Source: Durusdinium trenchii | Lineage: Eukaryota; Sar; Dinophyceae; Suessiales; Symbiodiniaceae | Direction of reading: 5' to 3' | DNA length: 64,000 nt | Assembly (NCBI GenBank): GCA_963970005.1 | Contig: CAXAMN010021751.1 | Span: forward strand, 144,633 to 208,632 | In this document: positions 19,684 to 31,500 of the stretch, piece after piece | Layout of the letters: each line of letters opens with the position of its first letter | Numbering within the stretch: the first letter of the stretch is position 1 | The notes under the pieces: model-generated | Told to the model about the DNA's origin: nothing | Seen by the model: only the letters and a program-made list of their open reading frames with translations | Databases searched by the model: none | Program-made: the position numbers and the translations under genes

Positions 19684-21773
19684 TTACAGTAATAGAATGC
19701 CACAAGGTTGCGGCATGGCCTGATATTCTGGAGTCAACTTCTTCCAGTGATCATGGCCCTTGACGTAGCGGCGAAAATATGAGCCAATGCGAGCCTGAAT
19801 TTGCTCCCATGTGACCTCTGTGATGTCACTGCGAAGCTTGAGGAAGCCGTTCTTGCCAAACAAGGACCCGCAATGGGTGGTGTAATCTTCTTTCATCTGG
19901 TTCAAGACTTTCACAATGTTCTTGAGTCCTGAGCTGCTCCTGGTGAAATCCTCTTCACCAAAATATGTTTTGGTGTTGGTCTGTGCCTGAGCCTTCTTGC
20001 TGCTATCAAAGGCCAAGTTCGCTTTCATCACACGGGAGACAGCCCTGATAGCCTCGTGGGAAATCAAGACACGGACGTAGTCTGGTCCGTACTTGGTCTT
20101 GAAAAACCCAGGCGACACTTCCATCAACAAAGCTCCGCTGTGTGGATCCAGGCACATGGTGGGTGTCAGGGCACTGGCTACGCACAGCTCCCAACCCTTG
20201 TCAGCAGTCTCCTGTGGCACCAGCAACTTGCAGTGCACTGTCGTGCAATTTGCAATGGGCAAAGCGCCGTCGCCCCACAAGAATTGCTTGGAACTTGATT
20301 TCTGGGATTTGCCGCCTCGAAATGCATGAGTCACCATGCCTTAGCTGCTAAAAGAAAATGATAAAAGAATTCAACCTGAAAGAAAGACCGAGAACTGCTG
20401 GGTTGTATTGGGTTGTTCTCATTTGGTATATGCTCTGTGAAAGGTAAGGGATGGTAAGGGTTCCTGAAATTATTCAAGGGGTCTCTGACATCTCAAGTAG
20501 TTGTGAAATAGTTATATGGGGTTCTCTCAATAAACTGTGTCAGGGCCAGGGCTAAAGCCTTATGTAATTATTCCTGGAGTCTGTGACCTCTCAAGGTGTT
20601 GTGGAATAATTATGGAGAGAAATGTCCTAGCAGGTCCAAGCATGTAGAATAAACCTGAATGAAATCAACACGTAAACAGGTACAGTATAACATTTCCAAG
20701 TTGCCAAATCGTAATGAACCTGCCTCGCCTGCTGCCAGGGAAGGTCTGATAACCACAATCTGGCACTGTCTGTGGCCTGCTTCATTTTTGCTGCTACTTG
20801 GCATCAGGTACTTAATCTCTTTCACTGGGTGAGGCAATCCATCTTCGTCTTGCTCCTCTGCCGTCTTGGCTGCCTGAATCACCCTGCTGCTGAAATCACA
20901 CCACAAGCTGTGGCGGGATTGCCGAGATGCACTGCAGTGAAACTCTGCACGTGCGTTGGCTAAGTCATGTTCGTACTGCTGCTGAGGAGGCATAGGCTTC
21001 AACTTCCCAATTACCTTGGCCTTGCTGAGGATTTTCTCCTCAACCCGGACCATGCACGCAAACGCATGCAGGTAAGGCCTCAGCTTGCTCACGCGCTTGA
21101 AGACGTTCTGTTCAGAATCCTTTGCGGGAGGCATGAAGGTAGAGAAGCCACTCTTCTGAAGGATGTGTCTCAGAGTTGTAACCTCTGCATCAACTCTAGA
21201 TTCCTTCTGCATAGGCTCATCTACTTCCGAATCTGAATCACCTACTGGGCCTGGGGGAAGCTCTGAGTCTGGAACCTCAACGGCGTCAGTTGCATGCTCC
21301 AAATCGCCGTTGGCTTTGATGAGGGCACGGGTGAGGTGCATGTCTGTCTCAACCATTTGAAAGGATTCACTCACGGTGTCCGGATCTTTCTCATTCGCAA
21401 CAGGCTCAGGGCCATCTTCAACATCTTCTCCATCGCTCTCCTGGTATGTTCATGAGTGAATACCGAAAGATACCGAGATGGAGATCCAAAATCCTACAAG
21501 ACATTTCAAATTACAAAAGCTAACCCCAAAAACATGTCAAACCATTCTGGATTGTTTGATCCCGTCCACCTCATCCTCATTCATGTCACGAGGACCCAAC
21601 AGCAGGTCAGCACCCACATTGTCCCACCACTCCGTCACATCGTTCTTGATTTCGGCAGAAGGACGCCCTTCTAGGCACACTGAAGCCAAAGTGCAGGCGT
21701 CATCCAAGGCATCCAGCGCAAGGCCATCAAAATTCTCTCTGTCCTTCTCGGTCATCCGACGGTTTGTGCTTGC
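19684..21773 (-). CDS. Three-exon block, probably the C-terminal part of a transposon-like protein
   Basis: Exons 21773-21570, 21440-20720 and 20339-19684 join in phase 0 then phase 1, with GT donors and AG|G acceptors. The product starts ASTNRRMTEKDREN, has EIKNDVTEWWDNVGADLLLG, an acidic linker, a helical middle (KLRPYLHAFACMVRVEEKIL) and a basic C-terminal part ending QPCGILLL. No catalytic motif is visible. From memory, this arrangement resembles the tail of large repeated proteins of symbiotic dinoflagellates whose N-terminal parts look like the 24.4-27.9 kb gene. The exon phases allow the two blocks to be one transcript, with the methyltransferase-like exons lying in between. The 380-bp second intron holds two copies of the inverted-repeat element. 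Function unknown. Confidence 0.6.
20468..20515. repeat. Inverted-repeat intron element, diverged copy
   Basis: This copy lies in the same intron as the perfect copy at 20565-20612. The core GGGGTCTCTGACATCTCAAG is retained, while the outer arms (ATTATTC and GAAATAGTTAT) have mismatches. Two copies within one 380-bp intron suggest repeated insertion or local duplication. Confidence 0.6.
20565..20612. repeat. Inverted-repeat intron element, best-preserved copy
   Basis: The ends TAATTATTCC and GGAATAATTA are perfect 10-bp inverted repeats around a core CTGGAGTCTGTGACCTCTCA. Total length is 48 bp. It lies wholly inside an intron (20340-20719) of a minus-strand gene and can fold into a hairpin with a loop of about 28 nt. 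Confidence 0.75.
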
Positions 21774-22300
21774 CTGCCAGAAGAACACCAAGGGATCACA
21801 AACGCTTGCCCCATCTTGCCCCTAGAATCCCCCAAAAAACAGCCAAGGTGCACCCAGTCGTAGCATGGTTATTTGCACCTGTACTGAAAGAGATCAAATG
21901 ATTCCAGGAGTATGGCACATCTAAGGCACCACCCAAATATTTCTATTTGGAACATGGGTGTCCCCTTGTAAAAGCTTGCTGCATAAAAGGGATTGTTGTT
22001 TGAATTGATTCCTGGGGTCTCTGACACGTGGCCAACTCATGGAATAATAAATCAACCCAAGTCAATCAACCAAGGGCTTCTATACGCTTCTATGTTCTAC
22101 CATTTTTTTGCATCTACCTACAGTATAGTATAGTATAGTTACTTCCAAAACAATCCAACACAATTCTACTGTTTTGACCATGGCCCTGGACTGTCCCAGA
22201 TCATCCCGATCTCTTCTTTTGCTGCGCTACTCAACGCCGCACCGTGCCATATGGCCACGTTGACGAAATGGCGCAGAGATAGGCCAAGCATTGCAAAGCA

Positions 22301-22486
22301 TTGGCGTTTATTGGTCCCAAACGCCCATTCAAGAAATGTCACAAACAGGATCAAACGGATTCAAACGGTCAGCTGCCTGGAGCCTTCTACGGCGTGCCTA
22401 CCCTGAGCGCGTTCCCTCAGCAGGGGCGCGTGGCCCACATCCGCAACCATGCCCGGAACACCAAGCTCGAAAACTCAGCCGTATAA
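22301..22486 (+). CDS. Possible plus-strand exon fragment
   Basis: A plus-strand frame reads NGQLPGAFYGVPTLSAFPQQ then GRVAHIRNHARNTKLENSAV and ends in TAA. It is GC-rich and protein-like but isolated, with all neighbours on the minus strand. It could be the relic of a gene disrupted by the surrounding transposon-like genes, or chance. Unrecognised. Confidence 0.25.
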   Translation: MAFIGPKRPFKKCHKQDQTDSNGQLPGAFYGVPTLSAFPQQGRVAHIRNHARNTKLENSAV

Positions 22487-22646
22487 GCAGCTGAAAGTGC
22501 CAAGTCTTTGCCACCTGACACGCCGTTTGATGACCTGACCCAAATGATCGTCCAAAGCCATCCAAAGTCGAAAGCCCAGGACAAATAGACGAACAAACAT
22601 GAACAACATAGAAAACGGTGAACAGCATATTTGAAGTTGTTTTAAG

Positions 22647-23900
22647 CTACTTCTTGATCAACTGCAAAGGTCGGCCCAACTTCTTCTCCAGTTTGTCACG
22701 GTTGCGAGTCACTTTTTGAAGCATGCGTCTCTTCTGCTTTGCGTTGAGGTCACGCTCAAGCCTCATATGCTTCTGCAATCTTCTGCAACATACTATTACC
22801 ATGACCCTGTCACTACACATCTGTCTGATGGTTAAACTGAAAACACAAATACATCAAGATAACACCGATCCCACGAAAATCAGATAAAATCCAACACCCA
22901 ACATGTGACAGCAAGCAAATGCAAGCAGCCAAGTCAAATTCATCATAGAGCCGTAAAGCACTGACGGTTTGGCCATAAAATGGCCAAAGCAACCCATGAA
23001 GGTTTTAACAAACTGGAAATTGTGCAAGGTCCACATTTGCTGCCACACATCAAGGCCAAACATAGCTGACGAGTCAGGCTGCTCCACCAACACTTCAATA
23101 CTTCTGACCCTCAGGACAGCCTTGATGCAAACGGCCTCATTGCTTGAGAGAAAAAAATCATTCCAGGTGAAAAACATTCCAGGGGTCTGTCACATGTAAG
23201 GTACCATTGGAATAAATCCAAAAAAAAGACATCCTGAACACAAATCATCTCAAATATTCTCTATGGTTGCAACTGGGAGGCCAGGTTTTCAGATATGTAG
23301 TTGGCCAACCTGACCTTCAAATTTTCCTCGTTCCCTCGAGGACCAAATCCTGCTCGATTTCTGCAATGCACGCTGCAGCATAGCCAGATGAAAAGGCTGC
23401 ACGGGGGTCCTGCCACCAACATGCCAAACGGTAGCCTGAGTTTCACAACCGGCCAAAATCTCCCAGTAATAGATAGTAATAGTATATGATATCTTTATAT
23501 AAAAATATAATATACTAAAATATATATACTGTATTATATTTTAAAAGCATCCACAAAGTTTCCTTGCATTCCCAAAATCCTTCAAACATTTTCTGGAACA
23601 AGGCACAGGCGTAAACACAATCCGAGGAGACCAAACCAACCAGCTCGGCTGACTGCGTCCATTGATGGGCACAGCCGGATGTCCCATGCTGCCGAACGAA
23701 AGCCGCGACGTTTCCAGGCCTTAGCGATGGAACGGCTGTACCCAAAGATGTCCACAACATGAAGGTCTGGTGCACCTGAATACTGGTCCACGAATTTGCA
23801 AATCTCACCCCAATGGTTTGCAGCAATGAACCATTCCTCTGGCTGATGTGAGGTTGTTGTGTCATCTTTTGGGTCCTTGGCGACACCATGCGGAATCATG
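22647..23900 (-). CDS. DNA-cytosine-methyltransferase-like protein, four exons
   Basis: Exons about 23900-23607, 23435-23282, 23135 to about 22930, and about 22790-22647 (stop TAG). Exon 1 gives VVDIFGYSRSIAKAW, like the SAM-binding motif I DxFxG of C5 methyltransferases, then SAAWDIR. Exon 2 gives MLVAGPPCSLFIW, matching catalytic motif IV (PC). Exon 3 gives VLVEQPDSSAMF, in the place of motif VI (ENV), then GHFMAKPSVLYGSM. Exon 4 is basic (KHMRLERDLNAKQKRRMLQK). Exons 1-2 join in phase 2 with GT-AG; exons 2-3 join in phase 0 only with a GC donor. The glutamate of motif VI is kept, but the following residues are QP rather than NV, and no target-recognition domain is evident, so activity is uncertain. 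It could instead be a degenerate methyltransferase used as a binding module. Confidence 0.6.
23170..23220. repeat. Inverted-repeat intron element in the methyltransferase-like gene
   Basis: A copy with CATTCC and GGAATAAATCC ends and core AGGGGTCTGTCACATGTAAG sits inside the 146-bp intron between the second and third methyltransferase-like exons, making up a third of that intron. Confidence 0.55.
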
Positions 23901-24399
23901 CGGCACCCAGAACCACCAAATGAATAACAACATATAAAATTTAAACAAATATATTTATATAGATAAAGCTATCAAAAACATTGGGTCAAAGGCATCAGGG
24001 TGTCCAAACAACAAACTAAAGCAAGCAGGTTTCGAAAGCAGGGGCCCCATCCGAGATGAGGAGAATCGCATTGAGCAAAATCCACAACCCGGACATGAGT
24101 GAGACGTGCGTGGAGTGCAAGAACCCTCCGATGTCACACGATGTCACTTGTGGAACGTGGGCAACAACCCCTGGAGATTGCTTGGACCAAATGCTTCAGA
24201 CTGGAAAATCTTGGGAATATCTGGCAACATCACGAGTCACTAGTCGCAGCATCGTAAATCATCATCATAGATTGGGCTACAATGGGCTACAAATGGCTAC
24301 ACATGATACGTTGGTACATGTTGGTATATATACATTGAAATATATATCGTTGGATATGTGGTCCCAAGATCCCGGTCCCCCCGCGGACTGACTGACTCG

Positions 24400-27300
24400 G
24401 AGTGCCTTCACTGTGGTCTGGGCTCTCTTCGCGTGGATCAGCTGAGTTGATCTAATCGCGTTAGCTGTGCTTGATGTACCTGTAACGCCTCTGGATCCAC
24501 AAGCTTTCACCTCACCGAAAAGGTACTCGATGCTGTCTTCTGTCGTCTTGGATGGTTCCATGACTGCTCTTGAGGGCCATGTCTTCAAGCGAGTGGCTAG
24601 CTGCCCAATCATCCGAAGCATGTTGCGGGCTGTGCATTGCGGAAGCCATTGCAGCCACATATCACGGCTGCCGCGCTTTTCATGCGCCAGCATACAGCAA
24701 ATGAGCATGATGTAATACGCAGTCATCGTGTTGAGAAACAGTTCCTCGAAGTCAAAGGCTGCACTGGCGGTCCATTGGCCAAAAGCCAAAGCATGGAAGT
24801 ACCTACTGCAGAGTTTTGGAAGAATGTCCAGAAACGGCTTTCCGTTGATCGAACAAAAAATGCAAATACAGCACAGCTAAAACAAAAACATCTACAGGTA
24901 CTTGACCCCTAGCCAACCACGGGAATATTTGACAACCTTCTCCCAGCCAAAGGACTGAAACAACACGCATCCAGGTGTGTCGTACTCATGGGCCCTCTGG
25001 TACGCTGGGTTCATCACGCTCACTGCCTCCTTGTCTGAGAATGGATCACAGCCCTTGAAGGCACCGGAAGGCAAACCACCACACGATAACGCTCCCATAG
25101 AGAACTCAAAGCCAAATCTGGGCAGACAGTGGGGGCAATGGCGAAGGTGGGATGGTTTCTCTATACTTAAATATTCCTGGGGTCTCTGACCTCTAAAGGT
25201 GGTCTGGAATATTTTATGAAGAGGCAGGCCCAAAAGATTAAGTGGNNNNNNNNNNGGCTTCTCTTGGTTAATCATATTATTGAAAATTGTTTATATATTT
25301 TTCTGTCTAGTGGCCCAGGCTTCCAAAAGCTTCCAAGTTATTGTTCTTATATGTATATGTCATATTGTGTCATTATATGTCCAGTGGTGCATGGTGGGGT
25401 TCTCTCATGTGCTCTCACTTGGTATATTGAAATGGTTCCTGGGGTCAATGACATCTGAAGGTGGTGTGGAATATTTTGTAAAGTGGCAGGCACAAAGCAA
25501 TCTGACACAAAGGCTTCATGAACACATGTATTCTTGGGGTCTCTGACCTCTAAAGGTGGTGTGGAATATTTTCATGTAGGCAGGCCCAAATTACACAACT
25601 AGAAAAAATCCTAAAACAATGTCAAAGATCATAAAAGTATGCTGAAACGTTCACGAGGAACATTTTCAGAACTCTCTTTGGACTTCGCAATGCCCTTGAG
25701 ACAGCCTTCATGATGCGTTTAGGATCTGACGTCCCATACACTGGAGAGGCATCGCCCTTGTAGACCATAGTCAAAAAGGGGAACAGCGGCGACTTCACCT
25801 GCGCACTACCTGGCCTGACGAAGCGCAGAAAGGGAAGATCTTGGAACTCAGTCTTCTTGACCAACCCTACCAGGATCCTGTGGAACAGATCAAAGGAGAA
25901 GTGGCAATCTGTAGCAACAACCAGCGGCGGATTGTCGCTGTTGGCTTGACAACACGCGTCAAGGAAGATGGCGATGTCCTGGGCCTCAGAGGCCGCTGTG
26001 ATCAATTTCCTGCGGGGCAAATGCTGCACCATAAAGCCTCCGGAGCAGGTGTCCAACCGCTTCAACAGGGTACAGCAGTGGACCTGTGCCAAGTGTTCCA
26101 TGGGCGGCCGTCCATGTTGAGATTCTACAAAAGAATGCTCTGGATAGCTGCCGCCCACAATATGGCTTTGCCGTGGATTGTCAGGACCTCAGACCAATGC
26201 TGTAGCATGCTATGTATGTAGCATGCATGTGTCCAAAAGTTGTTCAAAGTCTTCCCAGATCTTATGAAGAACACTGAAAACTAATCATAAACATTAAACA
26301 AACCGCAAATATAGTAAATATGCAAAGGAATTCAAAGGATTTCAAAGGCATGGTAGGATCATGCAGGGCCAATGCATGCCAAGACACTCAGGCCATAAAC
26401 CATGTTGTAGGTTCTTGAGTACACGACTTCGTCACGACAGACCATGTAATCACGATGCATCCCATCACTCTCAATGAAGTTCAATGCTCGAGAGACGCTT
26501 TCAACCAAGACCTCTCCGTCGGCCAGGAAGAATCGAGGCAAGAAGCTGTTGATCAACGGGCATTCGATCTCCTTCGCGGTGTTTCGGGCGATTCCAAACG
26601 CTTTTTGGATCTCAGGTGACTTGATGCAACCTCCAAGGAGGAAACCCAACTCGACAACGCCGGTGGACAGGTCGGCGTTAGCATCCAAACCACCACCAAG
26701 TCTCTCAGTGCAGCCTCTCCTCATTTTGTCTGCTTTCCGTAAAAGCATTGGCACTAGTGTGCGCGCCAAGTCAGATGACTTGAGAGAGCCAGACCCAATG
26801 AGTTCCTGACACATGATGGAGTGAGAGCAAAGGAAAGGTACGTAAAAAAATCCAAAAAAATGCCGAATAGACAAAAAAATACAAACTAATTCAAAGACCA
26901 AATTGCCATTGCTGAACTCTCATACGGCTGCAGCTTACCACTAGCCAGAGCATCCACGTACGTCACAACCTTCTTTTTCATTTCGTCGCTGAGTCCCGCA
27001 ATCATGGAAGGAGTCAAAAACTTCAGAGACCGACCAATGAACGACACCAATGCTGCATTTTGCTTGGAGACTGGGATGTGCATAAAGAGATTTCTTGTTC
27101 TGCTGCAGGCCTCGTGGTAGGAAATATTCTCCAACGGTTGGTCTGCAACCTCGGGGAAAGCACTTTTCATCCACGATGCCTGGCACAACTGCTCTGTTCT
27201 GTCGGGCAAGAGACAGGTATGCGTCAAGTCTGCGAAGGACACCCGAAAAGCCCATTCCTTCACCAAATCGATGCATTTCTTCCTGTTTGCTGCTGACAGG

Positions 27301-27897
27301 CACTGTCTGCAGCATGTGCCTCCACGCAAGACATGACTCTGGCCTCCAGTCGCACAAGATTCATCTTGGATAATAATACCAGTGCTTGGAGGCGCTGCGT
27401 TCTTTACGAAGATGCTGGACAGGGCTGATCCCTCAACAGCAATGCAACCGGTCCCCAACCACAGGCGCACCAAAGAAAGCATATCAGGATTGCCAAAAGA
27501 AGTGCAAGATCCTTCCTCTGATTCAAGATCTAAGCCATTGCACAGCGGGAGGCCCTCCAAATCTTCAACTCCTTGCTGCCTGGCCACAGCCTGCCTGTGG
27601 AAAACAGATTCTTCATGTCGGTTCCTGAGCTCTTGGGCACCAAATCGCGAAAACTGAGGCTTGAATGTGATCAGCCAAGCCCGTTGAAGCTTTTCTGAGG
27701 GAACCTTTGTGTTTAGTAAGATATACCAAATTATACCAAAATATTGGACTAATGAATTCCAGAATCAGGCCAAGAAGATTGGTGAGAATGGGAAACTTCA
27801 AGAACGTACCGCAGATCAGGCATTGGTGCGGGTTCTGCCTCATCTCTTTGGCAAGAGCATCATCAGTTCGCTTGTTCGGATGAAGCCTCTGCATGAC
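24400..27897 (-). CDS. Large multi-exon transposon-like protein
   Basis: Exons, 5' to 3': 27897-27810, 27694-26946, 26805 to about 26370, 26187-25655, 25117 to about 24907, and about 24830-24400. Exons 1-2 join in phase 1 (LIC|EKLQRAW). Exon 2 has a Cys pair (GGTCCRQCLSAANRKKC) that may bind zinc. Exon 4 has PPLVVATDCHFSFDLFHRIL with an acidic pair that could be catalytic. The last exon has EDSIEYLFGEVKACGSRG, recalling the C-terminal catalytic Glu region of DDE-type transposases. I recall similar proteins as highly repeated in dinoflagellate genomes, and elements of this size with an Ulp1-type protease exist (KDZ transposons), but the family assignment is inference. No terminal inverted repeats were identified. 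Gap N10 lies in the fourth intron. Confidence 0.5.
25168..25216. repeat. Inverted-repeat intron element
   Basis: TAAATATTCC and GGAATATTTTA ends surround core TGGGGTCTCTGACCTCTAA. It is the first of three copies in one intron (25118-25654); the others are at about 25431-25477 and 25525-25572. Each is followed by a related GGCAGGC(C/A)CAAA segment, so the intron grew by duplication of a larger unit. Confidence 0.7.
25246..25255. other. Assembly gap (10 N)
   Basis: A run of ten N lies between two near-identical inverted-repeat copies in an intron. The true length is unknown, and the repeated flanks suggest a collapsed repeat. Confidence 0.95.
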
Positions 27898-27963
27898 CTG
27901 CACAAGGGATTCTGAGGCATTCTGATTGTTGAGGACGTGTTTGACTATATAGATCTATATAGC

Positions 27964-28013
27964 TAAAATATTCTAAGGGTATTCATGTCCAAGAATACTC
28001 AGGGAATATTTTA
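27964..28013. repeat. Inverted-repeat element between two genes
   Basis: TAAAATATTC and GAATATTTTA are perfect 10-bp inverted ends, 50 bp overall. The copy lies upstream of the first recognised exon of the transposon-like gene. More diverged relatives follow at about 28079-28129, 28297-28342 and 28447-28494, i.e. throughout the spacer to the protease gene. Confidence 0.65.
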
Positions 28014-28566
28014 AAGGTCGATGGCCACAATGTTTCTTTTCAAAAAGAAACTACAAAGAACTGATCAAATGAGACAGTACAAAATATTTCAACTGTACGC
28101 AGCCTCTAAGCAACCCTTGGAATAGTTTTCCAGAGTTTGAATATGTTCCAGTAAAGTCTCTGGAAGATCATGTTGAAGGAAGACTATTGTGATATATTCT
28201 TACTGAATCTAATCAATGGTCATTATATATATATTATATTATATATTTCATATTTTTCACAATGTTTCATCATTGCTTTCACCACCCCACAATGGAAAAT
28301 TATTCCACAAGTACTTGACCCCCAGGAGTCCCTTGGAATACTACAATGATGTTCACAGGCTATAGGGTCCAAATATGCCCAAAATCTGGAACATGTGCCA
28401 CAACAAGCGCAAATGTTAAGAATCCTCCAAACATCTCCAAATTAGGTAAATATTCCAATAGTGTTTGACACCTATGAGACCTCTAGAATATTATTGATTG
28501 CACTTTGAAGCTGCTTACAGACTATAAATTACATCAATGTACGCTCAAACCAACCCTTGCCCCAAA

Positions 28567-31500
28567 TCAGGCCTCTTCTTCTGAAAGCCGCTTGTATTGC
28601 CCAGAACGATCACTCTCCAAGAAGTTCAGGAGGTTGAAATCGGATTTCTCTCCCTTGGGAGGCCGGCCACGCCGAGCTTTCTTGCAGGCTGGCTCTACAG
28701 GAACACAGTCCTCCCCTCCCTCCACGGGAACATGGGGAACAATGACTCCATCACCTGCAGCAGCATCGACAGGCTCTGGCAGAGGACCTGTTGGCTCTGA
28801 TGGCTTGCCTTTTTGGCGATCCATCTCGGCTGCAATTGTTGCAGCTGCCCTTGGAACATCAAAGGATGCAATCAAGTTCCGACAGATCAAGCAATTCAAG
28901 TTGTTATCACTGCGCTTGTGCAAGGTTCCAATCACAGCGGCCAGAAAATTTTGCCAATGACCTTTTTCAAGTCTGGCGCAATGCTGCTTTTGAAATTCTT
29001 CGTTGAATCGGACTCCGGCCTTGGCAAGAATTTTTTTCGCCAGCTTCTCATCCCTCCTCAACGCTTGTTGTTCGGTCCGGTTCTCCAGCACTTGCATCAC
29101 ACCTTTGGTCAAAGCCTCCTCAAAGCTCTGTTCGGCTTCGGCTGAATCAGTCTTCTCATCACTGCCCGCATCAGTAGGGGCAGCAGGCTTCTCACATGGT
29201 GGGCTTGGGGAAGTAGAAGAATTTGGATCGGCTGCACCAGCTGCAGCAGCTGCTTGTGCTGGCACTGCTTCAGGCTCTCTGGGTAGTGCCCTGCATGGTG
29301 TTGCCACAGGACGCAGCAAACGTTCCACCTTCACATGACCTTCTCTCTTCACATGATTGAAAGGTGCTGGAACCACCTCTGCTTTGGGCTTTACTGGTCT
29401 GGTGATTTCATCACATCTCTTGGCAAGGTCAAGCATCGCTTTCTCACTGACATCATGGTCTTCAATCTCAAAGTCCTCCATGGGTTTCAGCCATGCTTCA
29501 TCGTGAGAGAGCAAACCCAATCCACTGTTCAACAGGGCCTGGGCAACCAGAATGGTACGGAAGCCGCATGACCAAGAATCCTTCTGCTGAGGCACGAAGA
29601 GGAGGCCAAGCTCGCATTTCGACATCCTCAAAACAAGGCGTTTCCAGTGACTCAGGTTGATTCGGGTATATTTGGGATCTCGAAAAATAAAATACAGAAA
29701 AATGTAAAATCTTATGTAATGTTTGGCCAAGGACCTCGGCTCAATGTGTTTCATCAATTTCGCAATCCGTTTGACCACATCGTCAGCACAGACTTCAATG
29801 GCCTCATCTCCCAGGCCATCTATGACAGCTGCTCGCCGCTCGTACCGACGGAGAACCATAAGTGCTTGATGCTTCTCGGTGTACCTGCATCTGGAAGGTA
29901 TGAGGCCCAGATAGACCCAGTATATCCCAGTATCGACTATTCATGACTATTCTCTGAAATATTCTTTACAATCTCAAACATACTAAGACACACTAAACAC
30001 AGCGAGCGGCAAAGGAACCATGATCAATTTGGGATATTTTTGCAGCGCCAGGAGATCCATCCGCTCGATGACTGACGGATTCAATACCGCTACATGCTCT
30101 GGCCACCCCGGGCCATAATGCTTTCTCACCACTCCAACCAGGCCGTGCAGAACTTGCCCAAAGTCAAGCATTTCTCCGTAGACAATCGGTGCATTTGGCC
30201 ACCCGTCTATGATCCCACGCTCGACATCTTGCCACAGCTCCGTGTGGTCCTCGTGGAAACCCGGAAAACGATAGTATACAAATGTATATAATATTGTTTA
30301 CCCAGCAACAACACAAACTCCCTGACAAACAAACTCAGAACCACATGAAAACCAATTATTACCAAAAGATATCAAAAGTATTCCAAATCATACCAAATAT
30401 TATTACCAAATCAATCCAAGCCTCCCCAAAACCGCCCTTGGACTCGAGATACTGCACAAGGTCAGGAAATCTGTGCTTGCAAATGCGCAGGGGCGAAGCC
30501 GCAGTGAGTTTGAACTTTGCCTCATCGCGAAGTGAATGGAACGCCTCAGGAGCGCCTGGCTGGGTGTCGCAGAAACGGGCCCAGGCTGAAAGCTCCAGCA
30601 TGGTTGTCTTCCAATATGAACGCCTAAGATCCCGAGATCACACTTGATCAAAGATGATCAATGCATCTCAAAGCCAAGACATCTACGGTGGATCTCAACA
30701 CGTAAAAAAGCTGAAAAAAAAAAACAAACAGTAATCTAAAAATGATCAACAAAAAGAAAGCAAGCCACTGTTTCCTGAAAGGCATCTGGTAGAAGCTCTC
30801 TTTTGACATCTCGGTCGGCAAACCATCATGACTGCAAGATTCACAGTATACCTAAGCAGCTGCGAGATATTGTGGAATATAGATGGGATTTGATGGGTAT
30901 TGCGTGGTATTGCCTGGGATTGCCGGGCCCCCCCTGGTATGCGACTGTAACACTACGTATGGATCGGGCCAAGGTACTTGATATGGCATGCGGATGTGCG
31001 CATCCAATAGGTCATCCCCAAATCCCCTTGCTGGATCCCAGCCATCGGCCTTCACTTTAGGCTCTGATTTGAACCTGACCGGAGCCAGAGTTGCCGTTTC
31101 AGTCTGCTCTGGAGCTGCCGCACCAAAACTCTGGGCTGGATCAGCCTTGATTGGAGGTTTGACCCTATCCGGGGTTCTCACACCAGGTGTCTGCTCTGGC
31201 CCTGAAGAAGCTGCAGCATCAGCATTCACTTCAGATTTGGTTCTCAGTTCAGCCTTGGGATGAGGTGTCTGCTCTGCTCCTGGGAGAACTGGCGCAGCTA
31301 CCGGCTCTGCAGGGAGAGGAACCTCCAGGATGATTGGCAAATGTCATAATGAGGTGATGGGGCCAGCAAAAACAAAAATGTCCAAACAAGAAAAATTTTC
31401 AGAGAGTTTATGACATCTGATAAAGCGTCGAAATATTTTTTATAGTGCCCCATGTCTTGTTCATCCACTGTCCTTCGCCAAGTATCACCAAGTCGTATCA

